DNA from: JBBROH01 sp038229595
GTDB lineage: Bacteria > Chloroflexota > Chloroflexia > QHBQ01
Length of the DNA: 16,536 nt
Direction of reading: 5' to 3'
Assembly: GCA_038229595.1 (NCBI GenBank)
Contig: JBBROH010000086.1
Coordinates: 1-16,536, forward strand
Every line of letters starts with the position of its first letter. Positions within the stretch are counted from its first letter, which is position 1. Below, piece after piece: positions 1 through 7,093 of this stretch. The notes beneath the pieces are model-generated. The model was not told where the DNA came from. It searched no databases and worked only from the letters and a program-made list of their open reading frames with translations. Position numbers and translations under genes: made by a program.

Positions 1-570
1 CCGCGCCTGCAAGAGGATGCGCCAGTGTTCCAGGCGGGGATGGGGCCACTCGGCGGGCAGCCAGAGGATGGTGGCCCCCTGTAGCACGAGGCTGCGGGCC
101 AGGTCGGGGAAGCGCAGGTCGAAGCAGATCAGGCTACCCCAGGTGCCATACTCGGTCACGGCCAGGGCTTCTTCAGCACCCGCCTGCATGAAGATGTGTT
201 CGTCCATCAAGGGAAAGAGCTTGCGCTTGCGATAGCGGCTGAGCAGGGTGCCGTCGGGGGCGATGGTGTAACTGGTCTTGTAGACCCCGCCGCGATCCGC
301 CTCGGCGATGCTGCCACCGCCAATGTAGAGGTGGTGAAGGACGGCTAGCTTTTGCAGGCAGACAACCGCTGCGCCGCCCGGCGGATCGGCTAGCTGGGCG
401 ATCTCGCGCATGGCATAGCCTGTCGTCCACAACTCAGGCAAAATCACCGCCTGCGCCCCCTGGCTGGCAGCCTCGGCAATGGCGGCCTCGGCGCGAATCA
501 TATTCTTGCGCGGCTCACCCAACACGATGTCCATCTGGATCGCCGCCACCTTCAACTGCTCTGCTGCCAT
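1..570 (-). CDS. Nitrilase-superfamily carbon-nitrogen hydrolase (partial, C-terminus beyond window)
   Basis: The first 190 residues of a nitrilase/omega-amidase-type enzyme, which hydrolyses C-N bonds of amides or nitriles in the cytoplasm. I translated the minus strand by hand from the ATG at 570. All three members of the Glu-Lys-Cys catalytic triad are present: E46 in ILPELW, K125 in the YRKRKLF motif, and C159 in LICFDLRFP. The opening (LKVAAIQMDIVLGEPRKN) is the typical first beta strand of the family. Members are usually about 260-280 residues, so roughly 70-90 residues lie outside the window. An AGGTG sequence precedes the start. The gene is divergent from the biotin carrier operon and has its own promoter at 655-684. 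Closest families by motif are Nit2/omega-amidase or ramA-type amidases; the substrate cannot be fixed from the sequence. Confidence 0.9.
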   Translation of the reverse strand, partial: MAAEQLKVAAIQMDIVLGEPRKNMIRAEAAIAEAASQGAQAVILPELWTTGYAMREIAQLADPPGGAAVVCLQKLAVLHHLYIGGGSIAEADRGGVYKTSYTIAPDGTLLSRYRKRKLFPLMDEHIFMQAGAEEALAVTEYGTWGSLICFDLRFPDLARSLVLQGATILWLPAEWPHPRLEHWRILLQAR

Positions 571-654
571 TAGCCCACACCTGCGCTTTCTCTAAAGAGG
601 CCCGTCCCCAACTGCTCAGGGGCAACCTCTAGCCTACTGGCTCAATCGCGGGTT

Positions 655-684
655 ATTATAGCAGCAAAGCGGGCCGGGCGGCAA
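655..684 (-). promoter_or_regulatory. Promoter for the nitrilase-family gene
   Basis: On the minus strand there is an extended -10 element TGCTATAAT (663 to 655) with a TTGCCG -35 (684 to 679) at 18-bp spacing. It gives a leader of roughly 80 nt before the ATG at 570. It is the only good promoter match upstream of this gene. Confidence 0.6.
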
Positions 685-709
685 CTGGTTGCTCCCGGCA
701 AGCCCACTT

Positions 710-739
710 TTGTGCAGCAAACTGCTGGTGTGTTATAAT
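710..739 (+). promoter_or_regulatory. Promoter for the biotin carrier / mutase operon
   Basis: Extended -10 TGTTATAAT at 731-739, with a weak -35 candidate TTGTGC at 710-715 (18-bp spacer). It lies 26 bp upstream of the ATG at 766. No separate promoter is visible before the mutase gene, so this one probably drives all three genes. Confidence 0.6.
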
Positions 740-765
740 CGGCGCAACAGGTGAGGTGATGAACG

Positions 766-1278
766 ATGCGTTATTACGCTCAGTCCGAAGGTAGCGACAA
801 CGAAATCGAGCTTGAGGTAGATGAGAATGGGGCGGTGGCCGAGGTTGGCGGGGCTGCTGCCGACCTGGTGCCGCTGGGTGGTGGTCGCTTCTCCCTGCTC
901 CTGCGCGGGCGTAGCTACGAACTGTACGCTGTGCCAGAGGTGGGTGACGACGGCCAGAGCTTCTATCGTGTAGATGTAGGCGGCCAGAGCTATCGCATCC
1001 TGGTGCAGAGCGAGCGAGAACGGCGCATCCGCAAGGCCGCCCCCATTGCTGCCCACCACAGCGGTGAGGTAGCGGTCAAAGCTCCAATGCCGGGGCTGGT
1101 CACTGGCGTAGTAGTCAGCGTCGGGGAGGCGGTGCAGAGCGGCCAGCGGCTGATCCTGCTGGAAGCAATGAAGATGGAGAACGAGATTCGCGCCCCCAAG
1201 CCCGGCACGGTCAAGAGCGTAGCCGCCAGCGTGGGCGACAAGGTAGAGCAGGGCCGCGTGCTGCTGGTGATCGAGTAG
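766..1278 (+). CDS. Stand-alone biotin carboxyl carrier protein (acyl-CoA carboxylase carrier subunit)
   Basis: A 170-residue carrier that would hold biotin for an acyl-CoA carboxylase, moving CO2 between biotin carboxylase and carboxyltransferase. Residues about 103-170 form a biotinyl domain (VKAPMPGLV... GDKVEQGRVLLVIE) with the canonical EAMKMEN motif; K136 is the expected biotinylated lysine. Residues 1-90 are a beta-rich N-terminal part resembling the segment that precedes the carrier domain in propionyl-CoA carboxylase alpha chains. The start is supported by AGGTGAGG at 749-756. The gene lies 54 bp upstream of a methylmalonyl-CoA mutase gene, which suggests service in propionyl-CoA carboxylation to methylmalonyl-CoA. 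The catalytic carboxylase subunits are not in the window, so acetyl-CoA carboxylase or a decarboxylase cannot be excluded. Confidence 0.88.
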   Translation: MRYYAQSEGSDNEIELEVDENGAVAEVGGAAADLVPLGGGRFSLLLRGRSYELYAVPEVGDDGQSFYRVDVGGQSYRILVQSERERRIRKAAPIAAHHSGEVAVKAPMPGLVTGVVVSVGEAVQSGQRLILLEAMKMENEIRAPKPGTVKSVAASVGDKVEQGRVLLVIE

Positions 1279-1332
1279 CAGCCACCGCCCCAGCCTACAC
1301 CCTAAGCCTACAACTCAACGGAGAGTTAACCA

Positions 1333-3036
1333 ATGACCACTACCGACCGCCCCACCGACGTAGCCGCCAGCAGCCACCTTTCGCCACGCGCCAAGCTGCG
1401 CTGGCTGAACGGCACCTACGCGAAGGCACGCAGCAAGGCCGCTGAACGTCTACCCCGCTTCGAGAACCACTCACAGATTGCGCTGCAACCGCTCTACACC
1501 CCCGCCGACCTTGAGGAGCAGGGCTTCGACTACGAGCGCGATCTTAGCTATCCCGGCGAGTTCCCCTACACTCGTGGCGTGCAGCCGACCATGTATCGCG
1601 GACGCTTCTGGACGATGCGCCAGTACGCGGGTTTCGGCGACGCAGCCGAGAGCAACCGCCGCTACCACTACCTCTTGCAGCAGGGGCAGACCGGCCTCAG
1701 CGTCGCCTTCGACCTGCCAACCCAGATGGGTTATGACAGCGACCACCCCCTGGCCGATGGTGAGGTGGGCAAAGTGGGAGTGGCGATCTGTTCGCTCGAC
1801 GACATGGAGTTGCTCTTGCAGGGCTTGCCGCTCGACCAGATCAGCACCTCGATGACGATCAACGCCACCGCCAGCGTGCTGCTCGCCCTCTACATTGCGG
1901 TGGGCCGCAAGCAGGGGGTGCCAGAGACGGCCCTCAACGGGACGGTGCAGAACGATATTCTGAAGGAGTACATCGCTCGTGGCACCTACATCTACCCGGT
2001 GGAGCCGAGCCTGCGGCTGATTACCGACATGATGGCCTACTGCCGCGACCACGTGCCGAACTGGAATACGATCAGCATCAGCGGCTACCACATCCGCGAG
2101 GCGGGCAGCACCGCCGTGCAGGAGGTTGCCTTTACCCTGGCCGACGGTATCGCCTATGTACAGGCGGCGTTGGACGCGGGTCTGAAGGTAGACGACTTCG
2201 CTCCGCGCCTGGCCTTCTTCTTTAACTCGCACAACGACTTCTTTGAGGAGATTAGCAAGTTCCGGGCGGCGCGGCGGTTGTGGGCGCGGATCATGAAGGA
2301 ACGCTTCGGCGCACAAGACCCGCGCAGCCTCATGCTCCGCTTCCATACCCAGACGGCGGGCAGCACCCTGACTGCCCAGCAGCCAGCCAACAATATCGTC
2401 CGCACAACAGTAGAGGCGATGGCCGCTGTCCTCGGTGGCACCCAGTCTTTGCACACCAACTCGATGGATGAAGCCCTCGGCCTGCCGACCGAAGCCGCCG
2501 CCCGCACTGCTCTGCGTACCCAGCAGATACTGGCCCACGAGAGCGGCCTCGGCAACGTGATCGACCCACTGGCGGGCAGTTATTACGTAGAGACCCTGAC
2601 CACGCAGATCGAGCAGGGCGCACGCGAATATCTGGACAAGGTAGAGCAGCTTGGCGGCACGCTCAAGGCGGTGGAGATTGGCTACTTCCAGCAGGAGATA
2701 CAGGAGGCGGCCTACCGCTGGCAGCGTGAGGTGGAGAAGAAGGAGCGGGTGATCGTCGGGGTTAACCAGTTCAAGGTAGACGAGGAGCCAGCCACCGACA
2801 TCCTGCGCGTCAACCCCGCCCTCCAGGCTCAGCAGACCACCCGCCTTGCTGCTCTGCGGAGCCGCCGCGACAACAGCCAGGTGGCCGAACAACGCCGTAC
2901 CCTGCGGGCTGCAGCTGAGGGTCGCGCCAACCTGATGCCCTACATCGTTACCGCCGTCGAGTCGCTCGTCACGCTGGGAGAAATCTGTGACACCTTGCGT
3001 GAGGTGTTCGGCGAGTATCAGGAGCGCGTTTTCTAA
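1333..3036 (+). CDS. Methylmalonyl-CoA mutase, catalytic (large) subunit without B12-binding domain
   Basis: A 567-residue chain matching the substrate-binding TIM-barrel part of adenosylcobalamin-dependent acyl-CoA mutases, which interconvert (R)-methylmalonyl-CoA and succinyl-CoA. With a constant offset of 9 from the Propionibacterium enzyme, the key residues align: Y98 (Y89), R91 (R82), Q206 (Q197), R216 (R207), Y252 and H253 (Y243/H244). Tyr plus Arg at the 89/207 positions favours methylmalonyl-CoA over isobutyryl-CoA, where these are Phe and Gln. The position of Y75 is Q84 here. The chain stops before any DxHxxG cobalamin-binding domain, as in two-subunit archaeal/actinobacterial-type mutases, so the B12 subunit must be encoded elsewhere. 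The start has GGAGAG at 1320-1325. It is co-oriented with the biotin carrier gene, consistent with a propionyl-CoA to succinyl-CoA route. A related mutase specificity remains possible. Confidence 0.9.
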   Translation: MTTTDRPTDVAASSHLSPRAKLRWLNGTYAKARSKAAERLPRFENHSQIALQPLYTPADLEEQGFDYERDLSYPGEFPYTRGVQPTMYRGRFWTMRQYAGFGDAAESNRRYHYLLQQGQTGLSVAFDLPTQMGYDSDHPLADGEVGKVGVAICSLDDMELLLQGLPLDQISTSMTINATASVLLALYIAVGRKQGVPETALNGTVQNDILKEYIARGTYIYPVEPSLRLITDMMAYCRDHVPNWNTISISGYHIREAGSTAVQEVAFTLADGIAYVQAALDAGLKVDDFAPRLAFFFNSHNDFFEEISKFRAARRLWARIMKERFGAQDPRSLMLRFHTQTAGSTLTAQQPANNIVRTTVEAMAAVLGGTQSLHTNSMDEALGLPTEAAARTALRTQQILAHESGLGNVIDPLAGSYYVETLTTQIEQGAREYLDKVEQLGGTLKAVEIGYFQQEIQEAAYRWQREVEKKERVIVGVNQFKVDEEPATDILRVNPALQAQQTTRLAALRSRRDNSQVAEQRRTLRAAAEGRANLMPYIVTAVESLVTLGEICDTLREVFGEYQERVF

Positions 3037-3073
3037 GTAGTGGTCAATGAGTGGAGTAGACGAGGAGCAAAGA

Positions 3074-3280
3074 ATGAGCCAGAACCGAGATTGGAATAGC
3101 ACGGGTGATCAGCAGTGGGGTAGCAGTAAAGCCGCCGGGTTGCGTAAGATGATCCAGCACGATGCCGACGATGCCAAATACTTCGGCGTAAGCGTGGACA
3201 GCGGCGGCCAGCCGAACGAGAGCGATCTGCAAGCAGCCACCGCGAAAACCACGCTGATCGAGGTGCGGCTCAACCCCTAG
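3074..3280 (+). CDS. Small hypothetical protein, 68 residues
   Basis: I do not recognise this protein. I chose the ATG at 3074 because GAGGAG at 3062-3067 sits at good spacing; an ATG at 3047 would add nine residues but lacks such a site. The product is hydrophilic, with no signal peptide or membrane segment. It begins with an Asn/Gln/Ser/Trp-rich stretch (MSQNRDWNSTGDQQWGSS), followed by KAAGLRKMIQHDADDAKYFGVSVDSG and a C-terminal TLIEVRLNP. It starts 37 bp after the mutase stop in the same direction, so it is probably the third cistron of that operon. Its 3' end overlaps the convergent CAP-SLH frame by 11 bp. It could be a lineage-specific accessory to the mutase, but nothing in the sequence shows this. 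Confidence 0.6.
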   Translation: MSQNRDWNSTGDQQWGSSKAAGLRKMIQHDADDAKYFGVSVDSGGQPNESDLQAATAKTTLIEVRLNP

Positions 3281-4940
3281 CCTCCGCGAAGATAAGAGCA
3301 GCAGAGCAGCAAGCCAAAAAGAGGGAGCAGGCAAGTTGCCCGCTCCCTCCTGTCCTACCTCTAAGCCATAATGGTGTGCCTGCCACCGCGGTTGGTGTGC
3401 CAGTGGGGGCGGGAATGCTGGGGCCGGGGCTGGATTCTAGGGGGGTGGAGGGGGTGGCAGTTGGCACGGCCAACGCGTTATAGAGCGTCTTGCTCAACTG
3501 GTCGCGCTGGGTCTGGATGCCAGGGCCGAAGGTGCCGTTGCTGTAGCCGCTGAGGATGTTGAGGGCTGCTGCCTGTTCGATGTAGCCGTAGGCCCAATAG
3601 CTGGCTGGCACATCGCTGAAGGTGGGGCTGGCCGGGGTGGAGCGGTCGTAGCCACGGGCTTTGACCACGATCTTCGCCAACTGGTCGCGAGTAACCAGGT
3701 TGGTCGGCTTGTAGCTACCATCGCTATAACCACCGATCACGTTGAGGGCGTAGCCAGTCTCCACAAAGCGGTAGGCCCAGTGGTTGGTTGGCACGTCGCT
3801 GAAGTGAGGTGTGGTGGGGGTGACGGTCGCCCAACCGCCCGCAAGCACGATCATCTTGGCAAGCTCGGCGCGGCTGATATTGCTGTGCGGCCTGAAGCTG
3901 CCATCAGCATAGCCACCAATCACGCCGCTGGCCGCCAGGCTCTGGATGTAGCTGTAAGCCCAGTAGGTGCAGCCCACATCGTTGAAGCGTTGACCGGGGC
4001 AGACGGTTGCGGTCGGCACCGGGGTGGCAGTCTGGATCGGGGTGGTGGTGGGCTGGTTGGTCAGGTTGATCTCGTCGCTATTGGTCTGTTCGCTGCCACC
4101 GCTGGTGCCGAGCTTGACGTAGACGGTTTGCAGGCCGTTGCCGCCTGCTAGTTGCCAGCTAATCTCGGTCTGGTAGCTCTGCCAGGCAGCCCCGCTGAAG
4201 TCGGCGCGGTTGCTGACCATCATCTGGCTAGCATAACCAGTGCCGTAGATGTAGAGACTGACATTGGGGCTATCAGTGGTGGGGGCTTCGTTGTTGATCA
4301 CCACCGGGTAGACGTTCGAGCGCAGACCAAAGTCCTGTACCCAGTAGCGGCCATAGTCGCTGGCAGCAACGTTGGCAAAGCCCACCCCGATCTCGCGGTA
4401 GGTGGCGTTCAGCATATTGGTGCGGTGGCCGCTACTACCCAACCAGGCGTTGATCGCGTCTGGCACGGTAGCGTAGCCAGCAGCGATGTTCTCGGCGATA
4501 GCATTGTAGGGGGTGTAGCCAAAGCTGGACAGGCGTTGGTCGAAGCTGCGTTGCAGCGAGTCGGTGTGGTTGAAGTAGTGGTGTACACCCATGTCGTTTG
4601 CCAGCCACTGAGCGGCATTCATCAAGTTGGCGTTGAGGCGCAGTGGCCCCCGGCCATTGTTGCGGCGGGCCTGGTTGGTGGCAAGCAGCAATTGCAGTTG
4701 GGTATCATTGTAATCCTGCGGGCCAATTGCTTCAGGCGGGTTGTAGGCAACCTCACTGGCAATGGGGGTGGCCGGGAGAGGGGTAGTACCGTCGGGGCGG
4801 TCGCGGTGGGTCGAGGAGACAACGCGCTGGGTTGAGCCGCCGCTATTGCCTGAGGGGCCGCCGGGCATCGCCGCTGCACCACTGTTGTGCGTAGCCGCTA
4901 GCAGCGCAACCAATAGAAATGCCAGAGATAGACGTTTCAT
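3270..4940 (-). CDS. Secreted CAP/SCP-domain protein with three C-terminal SLH repeats
   Basis: A 556-residue exported surface protein. I chose the ATG at 4940 over one at 4991 because it opens a clean signal peptide (MKRLSLAFLLVALLAATHNSGAAA) and has an AAAGG sequence upstream. Residues about 80-205 form a CAP (SCP/PR-1) domain with H125 in FNHTD, E150 in AENIAAGY and H172 in GHRTNMLN, the conserved cleft residues. Residues 206-290 look like a beta-sandwich, followed by a Thr/Pro linker. SLH repeats lie at about 319-368, 379-430 and 440-490 (FxDVxxxxWAYxYI... GGYxDGSFxP... R), which in other bacteria bind pyruvylated wall polymers. The frame continues past a Pro/Thr tail and then reads through a terminator hairpin (3316-3349), so the last ~35 residues are doubtful. 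The role of CAP proteins in such bacteria is unsettled. Confidence 0.88.
   Translation of the reverse strand: MKRLSLAFLLVALLAATHNSGAAAMPGGPSGNSGGSTQRVVSSTHRDRPDGTTPLPATPIASEVAYNPPEAIGPQDYNDTQLQLLLATNQARRNNGRGPLRLNANLMNAAQWLANDMGVHHYFNHTDSLQRSFDQRLSSFGYTPYNAIAENIAAGYATVPDAINAWLGSSGHRTNMLNATYREIGVGFANVAASDYGRYWVQDFGLRSNVYPVVINNEAPTTDSPNVSLYIYGTGYASQMMVSNRADFSGAAWQSYQTEISWQLAGGNGLQTVYVKLGTSGGSEQTNSDEINLTNQPTTTPIQTATPVPTATVCPGQRFNDVGCTYWAYSYIQSLAASGVIGGYADGSFRPHSNISRAELAKMIVLAGGWATVTPTTPHFSDVPTNHWAYRFVETGYALNVIGGYSDGSYKPTNLVTRDQLAKIVVKARGYDRSTPASPTFSDVPASYWAYGYIEQAAALNILSGYSNGTFGPGIQTQRDQLSKTLYNALAVPTATPSTPLESSPGPSIPAPTGTPTAVAGTPLWLRGRTGGSGQLACSLFLACCSAALIFAEARG
3316..3349 (-). terminator. Strong intrinsic terminator on the minus strand, inside the CAP-SLH frame
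   Basis: Read on the minus strand, a 12-bp stem (3349-3338 pairing with 3332-3321, with one G-U wobble) closes a 5-nt loop and is followed by five T at 3320-3316. Read on the plus strand, the wobble becomes an A-C mismatch and no T-run follows, so it acts mainly in the direction of the CAP-SLH gene. It lies before that frame's stop codon (see finding). Confidence 0.85.
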
Positions 4941-4959
4941 GCTTTCTGCCTTTATCTTC

Positions 4960-5115
4960 TTCACTGCTGTCTGCATTGTAGGCACAGCCACTCTAGAGGT
5001 CTACGAACCAGAGGCCGCCTGTGAGTCAGCCAATGGCAAAACACTACCATGCTTGCGGGCAGTGCTTAGCAGTGACGGATCGGGGGATGTTCACTGCTGG
5101 CCCTATTGTAGCACA
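4960..5115. repeat. Two-copy imperfect direct repeat covering promoter-like elements
   Basis: Copy A at 4960-4986 and copy B at 5090-5115 share TTCACTGCTG, five mostly differing bases, then ATTGTA and GCACA, with a 1-nt indel. On the minus strand each copy contains a TACAAT -10-like hexamer followed by CAGCAGTGAA. The copies are 130 bp apart, in the non-coding region between the CAP-SLH gene and the dehydrogenase gene. Confidence 0.6.
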
Positions 5116-5133
5116 TTGCGCTAGCAGACACAA
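5105..5133 (-). promoter_or_regulatory. Candidate promoter for the CAP-SLH gene
   Basis: On the minus strand, an extended -10 TGCTACAAT (5113 to 5105) with a weak TTGTGT -35 (5133 to 5128) at 17-bp spacing. It would give a leader of about 158 nt. A second TACAAT in a similar context lies at 4980-4975, closer to the gene, so two start points are possible. Confidence 0.45.
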
Positions 5134-5176
5134 CAACTAGCACATGGTACTTTTGGACGGTTCGCTTGCCATTTTG

Positions 5177-5185
5177 TGGTAGAAT
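5177..5185 (+). promoter_or_regulatory. Extended -10 promoter for the dehydrogenase / phosphatase operon
   Basis: TGGTAGAAT at 5177-5185, 25 bp upstream of the ATG at 5211. No convincing -35 sits at 16-18 bp; the nearest is TTGGAC at 5153-5158, with 21-bp spacing. Confidence 0.5.
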
Positions 5186-5210
5186 AGAGGCAAGATAGCA
5201 GAGGAGGCTT

Positions 5211-6065
5211 ATGGTGGACGAGATAAAGCAGGTTGGGGTAGTGGGTTGCGGGCTGATGGGCAGCGGCATCGCCCAGGTTGCCGCCCAGAGCGGCTACGCA
5301 GTGGTGATAGCCGAGGCAAACCAGCACTTGCTAGACCAGGGCGTGGCCCGCATCAAGGCGGTGCTGGACAAGGATTTGGCGAAGGCGAAGATTTCTGCCA
5401 CCGAGCATGGCGAAGCCCTTGCCCGCTTGCAACCCACTATAGACATGGCCCAGATGCGCGACTGCGACGTGGTGATCGAAGCGATTATTGAGCAGCTAGC
5501 CGCCAAGCGCGAACTGTTCGCCCAGCTTGACGCGATCTGCCAGCCGCGAGCGATCCTCGTCAGCAATACCTCCTCCATTTCGATCACCGAGATAGCGGCT
5601 GCCACCCAGCGGCCAGGGCAGGTGGCGGGTCTACACTTCTTCAACCCGGTGCCAGTGATGAAGCTGATCGAACTGGTCAAGGGGCTGAACACCGACGAGG
5701 CGACCGTCGTCAGCCTGCGGGCCTTCGGCGCAAGGCTGGGTAAGACGGTAGTGCTGGCGCAGGACACGCCCGGCTTCGTCGTCAACCGCCTGCTAGTCCC
5801 CTATATGCTGGATGCGATCCGCTGCTACGAGCAGGGGCTAGCCAGCCGCGAGGACATAGACGAGGCGATGAAGCTGGGGGCTAGCCACCCGATGGGGCCG
5901 TTGACCCTGGCCGACTTTGTGGGGCTGGACACCCTCAACCAGGTGGCGAACGTGCTGTTCGAGCAGTACAAGGAGAGCCGCTTTGCTGCTCCCACCTTGC
6001 TGCGGCGCATGGTGGCCGCCGGGCAGCTTGGCCGCAAGTCGGGGCGCGGCTTCTACCAATACTAG
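5211..6065 (+). CDS. 3-hydroxybutyryl-CoA dehydrogenase (3-hydroxyacyl-CoA dehydrogenase family)
   Basis: A 284-residue cytoplasmic oxidoreductase interconverting 3-hydroxybutyryl-CoA and acetoacetyl-CoA, the family's usual length for single-domain-pair enzymes. The Rossmann motif GCGLMGSG is at residues 12-19. An acidic residue (E35) at the end of the second strand suggests NAD rather than NADP. SNTSS at 118-122, H142 in LHFFNPVPVMKLIELV, E154 and N192 (GFVVNRLL) match the catalytic and substrate positions. The C-terminal helical domain has the family signature SHPMGPLTLADFVGLDT. The start is preceded by AGGAGG ending 3 nt before ATG; a GTG at 5214 is also possible. It probably forms an operon with the next gene, 26 bp downstream. 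It fits fatty-acid, butyrate or polyhydroxyalkanoate metabolism; context does not decide which. Confidence 0.92.
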   Translation: MVDEIKQVGVVGCGLMGSGIAQVAAQSGYAVVIAEANQHLLDQGVARIKAVLDKDLAKAKISATEHGEALARLQPTIDMAQMRDCDVVIEAIIEQLAAKRELFAQLDAICQPRAILVSNTSSISITEIAAATQRPGQVAGLHFFNPVPVMKLIELVKGLNTDEATVVSLRAFGARLGKTVVLAQDTPGFVVNRLLVPYMLDAIRCYEQGLASREDIDEAMKLGASHPMGPLTLADFVGLDTLNQVANVLFEQYKESRFAAPTLLRRMVAAGQLGRKSGRGFYQY

Positions 6066-6091
6066 CCCTTCAGGGAAGCACAGGGAGGCTT

Positions 6092-6928
6092 ATGGACGAG
6101 CAAGCAGCAATGCAGCAATATTTGGCGACAGCAGTGGCGGCAGCACGGGCTGCGGGCAAGCTCGCCCTTGAGGCAGCCCACCAGCCGCGTACTATCACCT
6201 ACAAGGGGCCAAAGGACATCGTGACCGAGGTGGATGTGGCCTGCGAGAAGGTGATCATAGAGATCATCCACACGCGCCACCCCGACCACAACATCCTCAG
6301 CGAGGAGGCAGGTCGCGTGGCTGCCCCGCAGGTGGGCGACAACGACTACACCTGGATTATCGACCCGATAGACGGCACCAACAACTATGCCGCCCAGTTG
6401 CCCTTCTGGTGCATCTCAGTGGCGTTGGCGCGGGGCAAGCAGCCGATAGTCGCCGCTGTCTACGACCCTACGCACGAGGAGTTGTACACTGCTGTCGCGG
6501 GCGAGGGTGCTTTCCTCAACGGCCAGCCGCTGCGGGTCAACCAGCCGTCAGAGTTGCACGTCGCCCTGATTGCCTGCGATACCGGCTCTGCTGAGGAGTT
6601 CAGCCGCCGGTCGCTCAATGTTACCAGCCAACTACGCCCCCACGTGCATCGGGTGCGTATCCTCGGCTCGGCGGTGCTGGCGATCTCCTACGTGGCTGCT
6701 GGGCGGCTCGACCTGTTCTACCACCTTAACCTCCACCCCTGGGATGTGGCGGCGGCCTTGCTGCTGGTGCGCGAGGCCGGTGGGCGGGGGACGACCTTCA
6801 ACGGTCAGGACTGCACCGTGTTCGACCGCGAACTGGTTGCCGCCAACCCCAGCCTGCTAGCCGCCTTCCTCAACATCCCCCACATGGAGGAAGTCGCGCA
6901 CCAGTCGTTAGGCTTTCGACTTCGGTAG
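6092..6928 (+). CDS. Inositol-monophosphatase-family phosphatase
   Basis: A 278-residue Mg-dependent phosphatase of the IMPase/SuhB/CysQ superfamily. Metal ligands are visible: E71 in LSEEAGR, D91 and D94 in the signature WIIDPIDGTNNY (residues 88-99), and D218 in HPWDVAAALLLVREAGG. The GGGAGG site ends 3 nt before ATG, the same geometry as the upstream dehydrogenase gene, and the 26-bp gap implies co-transcription. Substrates in the family include inositol phosphates, fructose-1,6-bisphosphate, 3'-phosphoadenosine phosphates and histidinol phosphate. Nothing here identifies the substrate, and the pairing with an acyl-CoA dehydrogenase gives no obvious pathway link. Confidence 0.9.
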   Translation: MDEQAAMQQYLATAVAAARAAGKLALEAAHQPRTITYKGPKDIVTEVDVACEKVIIEIIHTRHPDHNILSEEAGRVAAPQVGDNDYTWIIDPIDGTNNYAAQLPFWCISVALARGKQPIVAAVYDPTHEELYTAVAGEGAFLNGQPLRVNQPSELHVALIACDTGSAEEFSRRSLNVTSQLRPHVHRVRILGSAVLAISYVAAGRLDLFYHLNLHPWDVAAALLLVREAGGRGTTFNGQDCTVFDRELVAANPSLLAAFLNIPHMEEVAHQSLGFRLR

Positions 6929-6968
6929 CTATCGGTTGCTAGCTCAGGCTGGGCTGCCGCTCTGCTCT

Positions 6969-6995
6969 TGCACTTTGTAAGAGACCGAGAGTGCA
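6969..6995 (+). terminator. Weak hairpin after the phosphatase gene
   Basis: TGCACT at 6969-6974 pairs with AGTGCA at 6990-6995 over a 15-nt loop, with additional partial pairing of flanking CTGC/GCAG. There is no T-run, so it is at best a weak or factor-dependent end signal. Confidence 0.25.
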
Positions 6996-7031
6996 GCAGC
7001 AGAATAGTCTACAGCGCAGCACCTGCTTATC

Positions 7032-7040
7032 TGCTATAAT
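7032..7040 (+). promoter_or_regulatory. Extended -10 promoter for the DUF3592 gene
   Basis: TGCTATAAT at 7032-7040 with a perfect TATAAT hexamer, 53 bp upstream of the ATG at 7094. No recognisable -35 is present at 17 bp (AGCGCA-like sequence), consistent with an extended -10 promoter. Confidence 0.55.
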
Positions 7041-7093
7041 TGCTGCAACTTAGCAGTTCTCACGCGGCACCGTAGTAGAGGAGAAGAAGCAAG

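Noticed and set aside
1471..3102. A 543-codon open frame antisense to the mutase gene
   Set aside because: It is the mirror of a strongly conserved mutase, has no recognisable domain, and its existence follows from high-GC codon use on the other strand.
4152..4835. A 227-codon open frame antisense to the CAP-SLH gene
   Set aside because: No ribosome binding site or domain; the opposite strand encodes clear CAP and SLH motifs.
4941..4991. An upstream ATG (4991) extending the CAP-SLH protein by 17 residues
   Set aside because: The extension would put charged residues before an otherwise canonical signal peptide, and the start would lie upstream of the proximal promoter-like repeat.
5576..5780. 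Antisense open frame across the dehydrogenase gene
   Set aside because: The plus strand carries conserved 3-hydroxyacyl-CoA dehydrogenase motifs throughout; the minus frame has none.
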